Assembly (NCBI RefSeq): GCF_019175385.1 | Contig: NC_083348.1 | Location: 46,026,950 to 46,090,949, forward strand | Reading direction: 5' to 3' | Length of the DNA stretch: 64,000 nt | Source of the DNA: Lycium barbarum | Taxonomy: Eukaryota; Streptophyta; Magnoliopsida; Solanales; Solanaceae | Shown: positions 33,432-44,111 of the stretch, in pieces | Layout: each line of letters opens with the position of its first letter | Position numbering within the stretch: the first letter of the stretch is position 1 | Position numbers and translations under genes: made by a program | The notes under the pieces: generated by a model | Database searches by the model: none | What the model saw: the letters and a program-made list of their open reading frames with translations, nothing else | Told to the model about the DNA's origin: nothing

Positions 33432-35585
33432 CTTTGCCCGTCGTCTCTCTTAGAAGCTTCACTCACCCTTGTTCCTTACATTTTTTTTCACGACATTTTG
33501 ATCTTCTTACTTTCTGCATACTCACTTTCTTCCGTTCTCTGATGTTATTGCATTAGGACTTTCCAACTCTAACCTGTAGTGAAAATAGCATCAACTTACC
33601 TTGTAACATTTGTACCACTTTTGTCACTTGAACTGCATTACCTTGTTCGACTAATGCCTTTAATATATAGCAACGTCGGTTGCTACGGTACACATATCAG
33701 TTAACGCGGCCACGTATAGGATGTCATGCACATACATACATATATTTACTAACGCCTTGCTTCCAAAGTATTTTCGAATACCTTTCACACTTATCCTAGT
33801 TCTAGAGCTGTGATGCACCTTCTTTCTCGCCACCGATCTAGTCCGCCTTGTCCTTCGCGACCTCTTGAGCTTTCTAACCACTCCGCATACTCCAATTTAC
33901 CTTAGGCTACTCTAGCTTCTCATCCGTACCTTATCTCTAAATTTGTAAGACTTTTAGTACACTTCCCAGGGGGTCACCCATCCTAGTATTACTCTCACCC
34001 CAACACGCTTAACCTTGGAGTGCTAATGGGATCTGGTGCATTAGTGCTAGTATGATCTCATCCACCCTACTGCATGACCTTTATCACATAACCTAGAACA
34101 AGCTAAAATTCTAACGGTTTCCGATAAATTCTCGTAGTGCATCTCCCTCCAGATTAAAAGGATTCCTTACTCTTTCGACAAAGAAAATGCTATTTTAACC
34201 TTTGAAACTCCCGATGACAAGCCATCAGTCAACACATACAACTGCTTTCCATTCCTAAATTTTAAGATTCCTTGTAGTGGTAAAACTTCTTAGCCGCAGT
34301 TATCTATAAGTACTTTAGTTATCGGCCCCTTCAAAACTTCCATTTGTCAACTATCAATGGTATCCTTCAATAGTTGTACGCACATAGAAAGTTCCAATGA
34401 AGGACTCATATACCTGTAGCCGGCCTGTCCTCCTCTCGGTCTGGAGGGCTGTAGAGTGAAGTATCCTCCTCATCGTGCTTGTACCATTCTGTTAGCCATC
34501 TCATCATGGCGATTGTTATTGATATAACTAGCGGCTTGAAATTTCACGAGGGTTCATTGTCACCAGCTCATTTCGACCAACGAAATATCCTTGAATCCTT
34601 TTCTTGCGATCTTATCTTCGTCTACTTTCATGGCTTCTCCTTGCATTTCTTTAGCTCATCTTGATTCATAACTCCCTATTACTTTTCAATTGCCCCATTG
34701 TCGGGTATCATAATTCCTCTAATACCTTAGTCAGTCATCCCATATCAACGTGTCCTATACTTTCCCTTTAATCAACCTATAGCAATCATAGACGTATAAT
34801 CTCTGTTATCTCTTAAATCCTTGGTCATCGTCCTTAAATTTTAGGAAAATTTTGACAGAGTTTCCCCTATACTTCTTACCATCCAAACCCTGAACGCAGC
34901 CTAGAAAATACATGCAATGCCTCAAAGGGTCAAATATATACATGCGTAACACACCTTAGCCTCACAATGCTCTCAATATCGAACAGAAATGCAAAGATGA
35001 CAAAACTTACCTCATGTGTCACAACTCGGAATATACTTGAACTTTTATCAATCGTCCTTGTATATTTCCCTAGTCACTTTCCCTTCCATTCATTGGCTAT
35101 ACATTTCAATAATACTTGCAACATTCTTATCATATGTGACTTATAATCCTTTTTACCATTACTTACCTCTGTACTGTTTCCTTCAACTTCTGTCGTCTGC
35201 AATCTTACAACTGAACTTATCATTAAATTGTACACGTAACTAATTCCCCCTGCTTTACTATAGAATCAGCTTATCTTGACTATGACCAATTTATTCTCAT
35301 AGAAGAGGCACATTCTGATGACATAGTTTCGGCAAAGTGACTTACCTCTATAATCCCAATATCATCATCCACTTCTTTATCAACACCATTCTTCCACTGA
35401 AACCAAGGATTAGTACAAGGATTTTCATTTCCTATGACTTGGCTCTAATCGCACGATCTAAGATAAGGAAATAAGGTCAATCATTCCTAAATGTCCCATA
35501 GCCTCCTGTTTATAAGTGTGGTGCACAACACACCATAAACAAGACTCTGCTAGACACGGCTTGCAGACAACCCTAGGACATAACT
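33432..35585 (-). mobile_element. Internal region of element F, diverged relative of C, 3' part lost
   Basis: It aligns by eye with the element C internal region, for example AACCTGTAGTGAAAATAGCATCA at 33570 against 4255, and the leader text near 35440 against 5310. Identity is clearly lower than between the C copies. The polypurine end is missing because element A abuts at 33431. No gag or pol frame was recognised; ORFs of 60-75 codons are not supported. It contains the best-preserved 5S rRNA-derived segment (33961-34063). Confidence 0.7.
33961..34063 (-). pseudogene. 5S rRNA-derived segment inside element F, well preserved
   Basis: The minus strand begins GGATGAGATCATACTAGCAC and aligns without gaps to the first ~103 nt of plant 5S rRNA. 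By my count about 92 of 103 positions agree with the sequence as I know it. AGGATGGGTGACC (C box) and GGTTAAGCGTG (A-box region) are present. The terminal ~17 nt of 5S, including the 3' strand of helix I, are missing. It lies on the element's sense strand about 1.5 kb from the primer binding site. Confidence 0.87.
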
Positions 35586-35597
35586 GCTCTGATACCA
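35586..35597 (-). other. tRNA-iMet primer binding site, element F
   Basis: TGGTATCAGAGC on the minus strand, three bases from the LTR boundary at 35601 (TGTCACACC). Confidence 0.9.
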
Positions 35598-36010
35598 ATT
35601 TGTCACACCCCACCCTAGGTAAGGCGTGATTGGCACCCGACACTTTGCGGAAACCGAGCGAACCAACTTACAACTCATAACCTCTATGTCTCGAATTGCA
35701 ACAATAAGATCAAGAGGCTAAATATGAACATAATATCATTCATAGGTATATGTACAATAGACCTATGATGCTGACATTACTACTATCACACTATGACTAA
35801 GCTGTACACAGGAACTGTCTACAAAGCCTCTATGAACGTGACCTAGGTATACAAGTGGGGACAGGGCCCCCGACGTACCCTTAACACAATTCATATATAT
35901 ATATGTATAGACTCAGACTCGAAAATGCTCCAGGAAGAAGTGGAGCCACCTCTCAAGACCAACACCTGAAGGCAGCCTCCGATGAAAGATCCTCGTCTCG
36001 TCTACCTACA

Positions 36011-36067
36011 CCTGCGGGCATAAACGCAGCGTCCACAAGAAGGGACGTCAGTATGAGCAATGTACTG
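36011..36067 (-). other. Three-hairpin LTR module, family D version
   Basis: Middle stem GTCC/GGAC, third stem CTGCG/CGCAG around TTTATGCC. Confidence 0.72.
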
Positions 36068-36214
36068 AGTATGTAAGGCATAAATAACAACACAATGAAA
36101 GTATGAAGATAACGTAAAATAAAAGAGATCAGCTTGTGTCTCTGGATGCCTTTTTAAGGCGAATGTCATGCATGCTTTGCTTTTAAAAAAAGAAGTTTCC
36201 GTATATAGCCATAT

Positions 36215-36526
36215 ATAATATCTTGTCCGACCGTTAAGGCGCGGTAATATATATACATATATATAGCATGTTACCCGGCCATTAAGGCACGGTAATATAT
36301 ATATAGCATCTTGCCTGGCCATTAAGGCACGGTAATAGATATAACATCTTTCCCGGCCATTAAGGCACGGTATTATCTTGCCCGGCCATATCGGCACGGT
36401 GTTATCTTGTCCGGCCATGTAGGCGCGGTATTATCTTGCCCGGCCATGTAGGCGCGGTATTATCTTGCCCGGCCATGTAGGCTCCGTGTTATCTTACCTG
36501 CCCATGTAGGCTCGGTGTTATCTTAC
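36215..36526 (-). repeat. Tandem array in element F LTR
   Basis: About nine units of the GGCCGGGCAAGAT type described for 20940-21320. Copy number differs from the other D LTRs, showing expansion or contraction. Confidence 0.87.
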
Positions 36527-36879
36527 TTTTTCTTTTCTCCAAGGTTCTAGAGTTAGAAAGGATGACTAATAAGTCATATATATATATACATAATTCATCC
36601 ATGTGGGCCAAAGCCCACCCCACTTGGACGGCCACAATGGTCCCTTCAAGAACTTTCTTGAGTTTCTTGTGAAATTCCCATTTTGCCCCTAGTCTTCCAC
36701 AATATTACCATGAACCTTCTTGTGAATTTTCCTTTTTACCCCTAGCCTTTCTTAATATTTCGACATCAATAATATTCATAAACAACTTGTGTATTAAACA
36801 AGATCAAAATATAGCCTTGCCCTTAACTTATCGCGATTACCTTGAAATGTCCGAATGAACAAAAATACGGGATATAACA
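36527..36879 (-). mobile_element. LTR B' fragment (350 bp)
   Basis: Matches 20214-20594 closely, except that the TA run is shorter. It ends CGGGATATAACA and is followed by the same D sequence CGACGTACCC as at 20595. Confidence 0.85.
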
Positions 36880-37017
36880 CGACGTACCCTTAACACAATT
36901 CATATATATATGTATAGACTCAGACTCGGAATTACTCCAGGAAAAAGTGGAGCCACCTCTCCAGACCAACACCTGAAGACGGCCTATGATGAAAGATCTT
37001 CGTCTCGTCTATCTACA

Positions 37018-37074
37018 CCTGCGGGCATGAACTCACCGTCCACAAGAAGGGACGTCAATACGAGCAATGTACTG
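37018..37074 (-). other. Three-hairpin LTR module, family D version
   Basis: Stems one and two are present; stem three is damaged (CTGCG with CTCAC on the plus strand). Confidence 0.6.
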
Positions 37075-37226
37075 AGCATGTAAGGCATAAATAACAACAT
37101 AATGAAATTATGAAGATAACGTAATATAAAAGAGATCAGCCTGTGTCTCTGGATGCCTTTTTAAGGCGAATGTCGTGCATGCTTAGCTTTTAAAAAAAGA
37201 ACGTTTCCGTATATAGCCATATATAA

Positions 37227-37610
37227 TATCTTGTCCAGCCGTTAAGGTGCGGCAATATATATACATATATATAGCATCTTACCCGGCCATTAAGGCACGA
37301 TAATATATATATATAGCATCTTGCCCGACCATTAAGGCACGGTAATAGATATAGCATCTTGCCCGGCCATTAAGGCACGGTAATAGATATAGCATCTTGT
37401 CCGGCCATTAAGGCACGGTATTATCTTGCCCGGCCATATCGGCACGGTGTTAACTTGCCCGGCCATGTAGGCGCGGTATTATCTTGCCCGGCCATGTAGG
37501 CGCGGTATTATCTTGCCCGGCTATGTAGGCTCGGTGTTATCTTACCCGTCCTTGTAGGCTCGGTATTATCTTACCCGGCCATGTAGGCGCGGTATTATCT
37601 TATCCAACTG
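37227..37610 (-). repeat. Tandem array in family D LTR copy 2
   Basis: About twelve units, matching 20940-21320 unit for unit. Confidence 0.88.
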
Positions 37611-38684
37611 ATCAGTGGGATGCAATGCATACATACATACATACATACACACACATAAAAATACATAAGTAGAATCAACATCTTCATTAGCATTACCATT
37701 ATCACTATATCATTTCTAGAAGAGTCAACCATCGTAAGATGAAACCGATAGTGTCATGGAAGTCTCGAGAATTATGAACCTAGATAGAGTTGAAAATAGA
37801 ATCATTGTCTTCGCTATATCGCACCTTGAAGGAACGAGTAACATGAGGTGAGACAATCAACAATAAGTAAGATCAAGAGCTTCATGAAATGATTCAATAA
37901 TCTCATAATGCCCTCAAATCATAACTTCGGAATTTCTAGAATTAAAATCATCATCATCATGTTCATCATAGAAAATATATCATCCTTAGCATCATAAAAA
38001 GCTTCTAAGAATCATGAGCTTCTAACTTTTAGAAGTAAGAAGGTTATGAAAAATATGTATGGAATCATAACATAGGAATCATGCCTTTGAAAGAAAGGGA
38101 CGAGCCTTAACATACCTGTTCAACCTCTAATTATCTACACTTATTCGTCCGAGCTCTCAAGTCTACATTTAAGAGGATTCACACAATCGTTAGACTCATC
38201 GTAGTATATTTGTGCTAAGCTCTCAAGTCAAACTATTTTATATCCTGCTGAAAATCGGGTGGTATCTCCCCTGTTTATATGCCTAGCCCGGAATCTAAAT
38301 TCAGAAACCAACACAACAACAACAATACCAACGTCAATAACATCATTTCCAACACCAATATGTACCATAAAACAGCCCACACGCTATTTTCCAACTTCTA
38401 GAACTAACCAACTTACTATACAATTATTTAACGACTTTATCTCTATAAATAAGCCTTAAATAATACCAAAAGAGAAAGATTAGTACCTTCTTTCTTGTTA
38501 AGACAGCAATATCCTCAATATCCACGCTAAAATCCACCGCAAAACAATACTAGAATCACAACCATGCGTTACCCGGACATAAACCACTACTCCGCGACTT
38601 AAAAATTGCTCAATTTTTGTTTCCCTCTCTCTTCAATTTCTGGAGTTTTCTAGGAAAATCTGATGAAAAAAGGGGGTTATTACC

Positions 38685-38764
38685 CTTTATATAGGGGTCA
38701 AATTCGGGTCGGGTCCACTGTAGCATTTGACTGTAGCAGGTCGGTTACTGTAGAAGTACTGTAG
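38685..38764 (-). promoter_or_regulatory. Candidate family D LTR promoter, copy 2
   Basis: TATATAAAG on the minus strand (38685-38693) with four CTACAGT boxes upstream (plus-strand ACTGTAG at 38717, 38730, 38747, 38758). Confidence 0.6.
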
Positions 38765-39170
38765 CACGCGTTTCTTCTCTGTCAGCTGAACTTGTAACGT
38801 CCATAATTCTCTACTCCGATATCCTATTGACGAGCGGTTTGTTGCGTTGGAAACTAGAGTCGACAAACATCATTTTAGGCTTTTGTTTCACTTCCAAACA
38901 CTTCATATGCTAAGAGATATTTTTCCCTCAAGTTGGACCAAAATTTTCACACAAAACATTACCCATCTTTTCTCCAAAGTCGTACTACTCCACTTCTTCC
39001 ACTCATTTCCTTATGAAACCTTCCAGTATATCTTATATACATCCTTTACTCATTAAATATACTTAATAATGCTTGCTCCTTATATTCCAAAGAGGCTTAC
39101 CTTAACCGTAAATCAACGTGCTTGTGTTTCAAATTTGATACGTGCTTCTTCGAAGATACGGGGCGTAACA

Positions 39171-39431
39171 TTTCTTCCCCCCTTAAAAAAATTCGTCCTC
39201 GAATGTTGCAGTGCGCCGATCCTCAATAGCCTCATTGAATGTTTTGTTCGACTATCGTATAATTATACTATGATTTGGTCAGTTTCGTCCTGTTCTTTCT
39301 TAGCTCTTTATCTAATTCATGTTTGAGTTGTACAGTCCTCAAACCTCATATATATAATAACAAGTCAACTAGTATTCTGTTCTCATTCTGCCTCCATTCT
39401 TGTGGTTTAACTGGCCACACCACGACTACTC
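39171..39431 (-). mobile_element. 3' end of a family D internal region with polypurine tract
   Basis: The minus strand reads CATTCGAGGACGAAT, then AAGGGGGGAAGAAA, then the D LTR start. This is the polypurine boundary of the element that D copy 2 belonged to. Only about 260 bp of internal sequence are left; no coding motif is visible. Confidence 0.75.
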
Positions 39432-39807
39432 GCCGTCCCACGATTCTCTATTCTGAAGTCCTATCAACGAGCGGTTTGTTGCGTTGGAAATTAGACTCGA
39501 CGAACTTTATTTTAGGCTTTTGTTTCACTTCAAAACACTTCATATGTTAATAGATATTCGTCCCTCAAGTTGGACCAAACTTTTCACACAAAACATTACC
39601 CATCCTTTCTCCAATGTCGTACTATTCCACTTCTTCCACTCATTTCCTTATGAAACCTTCCGGTATACCTTATATACATCCTTCACTCATTAAATGTACT
39701 TAATAATGCTTGCTCCTTATATTCCAAAGTAGTTTTTCGTAACCATAATTCAACGTACTTATGTTTCAAATTTTATAAGTGCTTCTTTGAAGATATGGGG
39801 TGTAACA
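39432..39807 (-). mobile_element. Duplicated terminus of a family D LTR
   Basis: A second, diverged copy of 38808-39170, sharing GACGAGCGGTTTGTTGCGTTGG-like text, ending GGGGTGTAACA at 39807. It is fused directly to a plus-oriented LTR. Confidence 0.8.
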
Positions 39808-39831
39808 GTGGCCTGACCCGAATTTGAACCT

Positions 39832-39838
39832 TATAAAA
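39832..39838 (+). promoter_or_regulatory. TATA box of LTR G
   Basis: TATAAAA at the same position relative to ACCCGAATTTG as the TATATAAAG of the D LTRs. Confidence 0.55.
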
Positions 39839-40194
39839 GGGGAAAAACCCCATTTTTTCCACCAAAAATCAGATTGGGAACTCAACAACATATAGGGCTA
39901 TTTATGACATAAAGAAAGTGAGGAATTGGAGTGATTTTGATTAGTCTAGGCTCGGGTGGTGCATAATCGTAATTCTAGTATTGTTATGCGGTGGATTTTG
40001 ACGTGGATTCCAAGTGAATATTCAAGATATTGCTATTTCAGCAAGAACAAGGTATGAATTTATCTTTATTAATATTACTTTTGGTTTATTCACGAAGATA
40101 GAGTGATTAAATGGTCGTATAATAAAGATGTTGGTTGTGGAAATTGGAAAAACGTCGTGAGTGATATTTTATGGTACATATTGGTATATATTTA

Positions 40195-40455
40195 CATAAC
40201 CGAGTCCCTTACTAAAGGGACGGGTATGGTATATATTTATATAACCGAGTCCTTACTACAGGGCTAGGTACGGTATATATTTATATAATCGAGTTCCTTA
40301 CTAAAGGGTCGGGTACGGTATATATTTACATAACTGAGTCTCTTACTAAATGGCCGGGTACGGTATATATTTACGTAATCGAGTCCCTTACTAAAGGGCC
40401 AGGTACGGTATATATTTATATAACTGAGTCCCTTAATGGGCCGGTTACGGTATAC
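40195..40455 (+). repeat. Tandem array, about 45 bp units, in LTR G
   Basis: Six units of ATAACCGAGTCCCTTACTAA followed by AGGGCCGGGTACGGTATATATTT. Each contains the inverted repeat CCCTTACTAAAGGG. Confidence 0.9.
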
Positions 40456-40585
40456 AGAGTATATATATGCGTGACTCACCACATAAGGTACAAATGCATT
40501 GGTATCCCTTGATTATCATACTTACCTCATGTCATCTTTTCATTCAGTCATGACCTTCACTACTGTGTTTCATGCTTTACATATT

Positions 40586-40643
40586 CAGTACATTTTTCGT
40601 ACTGACCCCCTTTCTTCGAGGGCTGCGTTTCATGCCCGCTGGT
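40586..40643 (+). other. Three-hairpin LTR module
   Basis: CAGTAC/GTACTG, CCCTTTCTTCGAGGG-type middle stem with one changed base, and CTGCG with CGCTG (third stem weakened). Confidence 0.68.
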
Positions 40644-41108
40644 ACAGACACTCAGTTTGGTGGTCCTCCAGCCTAGGACTTCTCTTCAGCTGCTTGGAGA
40701 GCTCTATTGTTACAGAGCTTGAGTCATTTTGGTACAAATCCTTTTGACATAGACTTATGCATATTCAGGGGTACGGCGGGGCCCTGACCCTTCATATGTC
40801 ACTGTTATACTCTTGGAGGTCTGTAGACATGTGTGGGTTATGTATATGTTTGGACAGCTATATCGACGCAGTTAGCTTTGGATATTCCGGTATATAGTGG
40901 CAGCCTTGCCAGCTTGCACATTTTGTTATGTTTTGGTTAACTGTGACTCCCCAGGAGACAGGTTCACTCTGATATATGACATTATTAGCCTACAACATGC
41001 TTTTACAATTTACATATTGTCCTTAGTTAAGTTTGATTATATCTAGCAGGTTCGTATACAAGTGTCTAGCTCGGGCACTAGCCATTGCCCATCGGTTTGG
41101 GTCGTGAC

Positions 41109-41218
41109 AGTCCTGTAGCTTCCTGTGTATAGATGTGGTGCACAACACATCGATAAACAAGACTCTACTAGAAACGGTCTGTAGACAATTTGAGGATGAA
41201 CTGCTCTGATACCACTGT
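41109..41218 (-). other. Leader and tRNA-iMet primer binding site of a minus-strand element
   Basis: The minus strand carries TGGTATCAGAGC (41203-41214) followed by a leader with GTTTATCGATGTGTTGTGCA, as in A and E. The leader is cut after about 95 bp by LTR G. Confidence 0.85.
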
Positions 41219-41700
41219 TGTCACGATCCAAACCGATGGGCCATGACTAGTGCCCGAGCTGGACACTCGTATACGAACCTGCTAGATATAATCGGACTGA
41301 GACTAAGAACAATATGGTAATTTGTAAAAGCATGCTGTAGACTCATAATGTCATATATCAGAATGAACCTGTCTCATGAGGAGTCACAACTAACACAAAC
41401 ATAACAAAATCTGCAAGCCGACAAGGCTGTCACTATATACGGGAATATCCAAAACGAACTACGTCGATATAGCTAACCAAATAGCTGACCAAAACATATA
41501 TACAACCCATACATATCGATAGACCTCTAAGAGTATAATACTGAAGTATGATGGGACAGGGCCCCGCCGTACCCCCAAATATGCATAAGTCTATATCGAA
41601 AGGATTTGCACCAAAATGACTCAAGCCCCGGAACAATGGAGCTCCCCAAGTAGCTGAGCAGAAGTCCTAGGCTGGAGGATCACCAAACTGATGGTCTGTA

Positions 41701-41755
41701 CCTGCAGGCATGAAACGCAGCCCCCAAAGAAAGGGGGTTAGTACGGAAGATATAT
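41701..41755 (-). other. Three-hairpin LTR module
   Basis: Middle stem CCCCC/GGGGG intact. The first stem is damaged (plus-strand ATATTG where others have GTACTG), and the third reads CTGCA with CGCAG. Confidence 0.65.
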
Positions 41756-41889
41756 TGAATATGTAAAGCATGAAGTACAATAATGAAGATCATGATTGAG
41801 TGAAAAGATGACAGGAGATAAGTATGATAATCAAGGGATACCAATGCATTTGTGTCTTATGTTGTGAGCCATGCATATATATATTCTGT

Positions 41890-42185
41890 ATACCGTAACT
41901 GGCCCATTATGGGACTCGGTGAATCAATTCATATACATACATATATACCGTACCCGGCCATTTAGTAAGGGACTCGGTGAAATGTAAATATATACCGTAC
42001 CCGGCACTTTATAAAGGACTCGATGAAATATAAATATATACCGTACCCGGCCTTTTAGTAAGGGACTCGGTGAAATGTAAATATATGTGGTACCTGACCC
42101 TTTAGTAAGGGACTCGGTGAAATGTAAATATATACCATACCCGGCCCTTTAGTAAGGGACTCTGTGAAATGTAAATATATATCGG
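41890..42185 (-). repeat. Tandem array, about 45-47 bp units, in LTR G'
   Basis: Six to seven units of the same motif as 40195-40455 in the opposite orientation, ending inside a unit at the E LTR boundary. Confidence 0.88.
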
Positions 42186-42193
42186 ACCCAGCC

Positions 42194-43214
42194 TGTTAGA
42201 CCCCGTATTTTATACGTCGAGTTATTCGCGAAGGAATCGACGTGAGGTAGAAACCTCAGATTTTTAATTTCTAAACTAGACCTAATCGGTTATAAATTTT
42301 ACTTAGTGTAAAAATGTTATTGGAGATTAGGAACTAATTAATTGTGGTGTTAAGTAAAAATTTGTGACAATAATGAGCCAACAAGAGTATCAAACGTCCA
42401 AGGTAAAAAGGATGACTCAAAGTCGTCTAAAATAAGGCTAATGGAAGACATACAAATGTGAAATTAAATGTTGATTCATCCACTACATTTTCAATATATT
42501 GTGGAAAATTAAATTGGAAGGAAAATACAAGTTATATTCGGCCATAAAACTGAAATTTGGAGGAGAAATGTTGGAGCATACAATTGAATATTTGAGCATC
42601 TACTACTTTATGAAAGTATACATTATTTTAGGAAGACATCACATGGTGGAGGGATCACTTTACATTAAATATTGCTCATCCATCTTGGCATGATTACAAT
42701 AGACAAAGGGTGATGTATGAATCATTCACCACACTTACAATTGTCTTGTAAACAATTGAAAAGAATGAAGAAAGGAGAGACAAGGGAAGTAGGCTAGCCG
42801 AAAGTGAAGGGAAAGAATTAGAAAAAATTTAAGTGTAAAGTTAATGGAATGACTCATTCCATAATTGGAGCATGGGACCAACTTTTAAGCATTAAATTTG
42901 AACCAAATAATGACCAAGATATCAGCCATCACAATTCATTTCTACTACACAACACAAAGAAAGAAAAACATAATTCTAGAGAGAGAAAGTCTCGGCCAAG
43001 GGACTGATTTTTGAGCCCTTTGAGTCTTGATCCCTAAATTATTTTCCATGGTGTTTCAACCCTTTAGAAGGTCCCTAGAACGTGAAGATAGTCTTTGGAG
43101 AAACAAGAACCATTTTCATCTCAAATCACAAACTCTAGCCAAGTAGAGAAGTCAAGTTGTCAAGGTAAGATCTAACTTCTTTTGCTTGTATTAAGGGTGA
43201 TGTAGATGAGTAAA
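42194..43214 (+). mobile_element. Element E, first LTR, left part (split by solo LTR H)
   Basis: Starts TGTTAGACCCCGTATTTTAT and matches 53796 onward and 61998 onward. It is interrupted at 43214 and resumes at 46445. The five bases before it are CAGCC; the matching right flank lies outside the window. Confidence 0.9.
43210..43214 (+). other. Target site duplication GTAAA, left copy, of solo LTR H
   Basis: GTAAA directly before TGTCACGACC. The same five bases follow the other LTR end at 46445-46449. The uninterrupted LTR at 63010 shows a single GTAAA-type site (GAGTAAATATAC). Confidence 0.92.
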
Positions 43215-43581
43215 TGTCACGACCCGACTAGGGGCCGTGACGAGTACCCGATACTTGTACCGAGCACCCCTTAGCTATCCTGTATAAACAGTGCCATTTT
43301 TTTTTTCTAAACATTAACATTTGCAGTAAACTTTCTAATATCGCGTTACACCAGAACGCGAACCATTCGGAATAAAATACATTAAACTGTACATAGCTGA
43401 CTGTGTATATCTGTCCACGAGCCTCTAGACATAGTACATTTATACAGAGAAAGGGCCGAGTGCTGTCGCGCCCGAAAATACGTACACAAAATAGTACCGA
43501 TGATATAAGGCTCCGGAACAACTGGAGCGTTGTCGAATGCTGCTGATAGGGCGCTACGAATCTGGTCCGTATACCTGTTGA

Positions 43582-43639
43582 CCTGCGCAGCATGAAACGC
43601 AGCGTCCACAAGAAGGGACGTCAGTACGAATAATGTACC
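43582..43639 (-). other. Three-hairpin LTR module, LTR H
   Basis: CGGTAC/GTACTG, GTCC/GGAC and CTGCG/CGCAG stems. Confidence 0.72.
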
Positions 43640-43855
43640 GAGTATGTAAGGCATGGAAAACAATGCAAGCAGTAACATAAAGTACGATCAATAATAATAT
43701 CACGGAGCCATAGGGCGTATAACGAGGCAAGAACGTAACCTGTACATAGGAAGGCCCCTCTTTAGGCCGGCTGTCATGTAGGCTTGTCTTTTCATCTTTG
43801 AAACGTTTCTTTTCATAGGCATAGGAATCAACATTTTTATATTACTTATTCTCGT

Positions 43856-44043
43856 GTACAGAAAACAGTACATTTCAGTAACGGTATCTTTTGCTCACAT
43901 TTACAGACGCCGAATACAATCGGCTCTCCCAACCCCCCTCGGTGTCCCTTATTCATGTATACAGAAAACAGTACAATTCAGTAGACAGTATCTTTCTTTA
44001 CACTTACAGACGCCGAATACAATCGGCTCTCCCAACCCCCTCC
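43856..44043 (-). repeat. Two imperfect direct repeats of about 90-100 bp in LTR H
   Basis: Two copies share ACAGAAAACAGTAC...CAGACGCCGAATACAATCGGCTCTCCC. A third partial CAGACGCCG occurs at about 44113. Confidence 0.8.
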
Positions 44044-44086
44044 CCAACGATGACCCAACATATTACATCACATATGCATCACACAT

Positions 44087-44111
44087 TATATATATATATA
44101 TATATATATAT
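44087..44111. repeat. TA microsatellite
   Basis: Perfect TA run inside LTR H. Confidence 0.85.

Larger units (their letters stand above)
35601..36526 (-). mobile_element. Element F 5' LTR (family D), truncated
   Basis: It begins at the true LTR end beside the primer binding site and runs through the hairpin module (36011-36067) into the tandem array (36215-36526). There it is cut and joined to a fragment of LTR B'. This is the only D copy here that keeps the primer-side end. Confidence 0.82.
36880..39170 (-). mobile_element. Family D LTR, copy 2, up to its terminus
   Basis: Nearly identical to 20595-22787 but continuing to the LTR start, which on the minus strand reads TGTTACGCCCCGTATC at 39170. 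It lacks about 270 bp at the primer-side end, like copy 1. It carries a hairpin module (37018-37074), a twelve-unit tandem array (37227-37610) and a promoter-like region (38685-38764). Confidence 0.83.
39808..41108 (+). mobile_element. LTR G, plus orientation, lacking its 5' part
   Basis: The start (GTGGCCTGACCCGAATTTG) matches the reverse complement of the D LTR just upstream of its TATA box, so most of U3 is missing. It has a TATA box (TATAAAA, 39832-39838), a tandem array (40195-40455), the three-hairpin module (40586-40643) and the LTR end GGGTCGTGACA at 41108. The junction at 39807/39808 shares ACAGTGG with the intact D sequence, consistent with a microhomology join (inference). Confidence 0.78.
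41219..42193 (-). mobile_element. LTR G', minus orientation, truncated
   Basis: Begins TGTCACGATCCAAACC and is the inverted counterpart of 40200-41108. Near the end the match is almost perfect (41049-41108 against 41219-41279). It carries the hairpin module 41701-41755 and a tandem array at 41890-42185, and stops where the E LTR begins. Confidence 0.85.

Noticed and set aside
33432..33436. CTTTG as the target duplication of element A.
   Set aside because: The other LTR end is deleted near 22787, so there is nothing to compare it with.
4669..34063. Identification of C and F as Cassandra TRIM elements because of the 5S sequence.
   Set aside because: Cassandra carries 5S in short LTRs. Here LTRs are about 3.5 kb and the 5S segment is internal.
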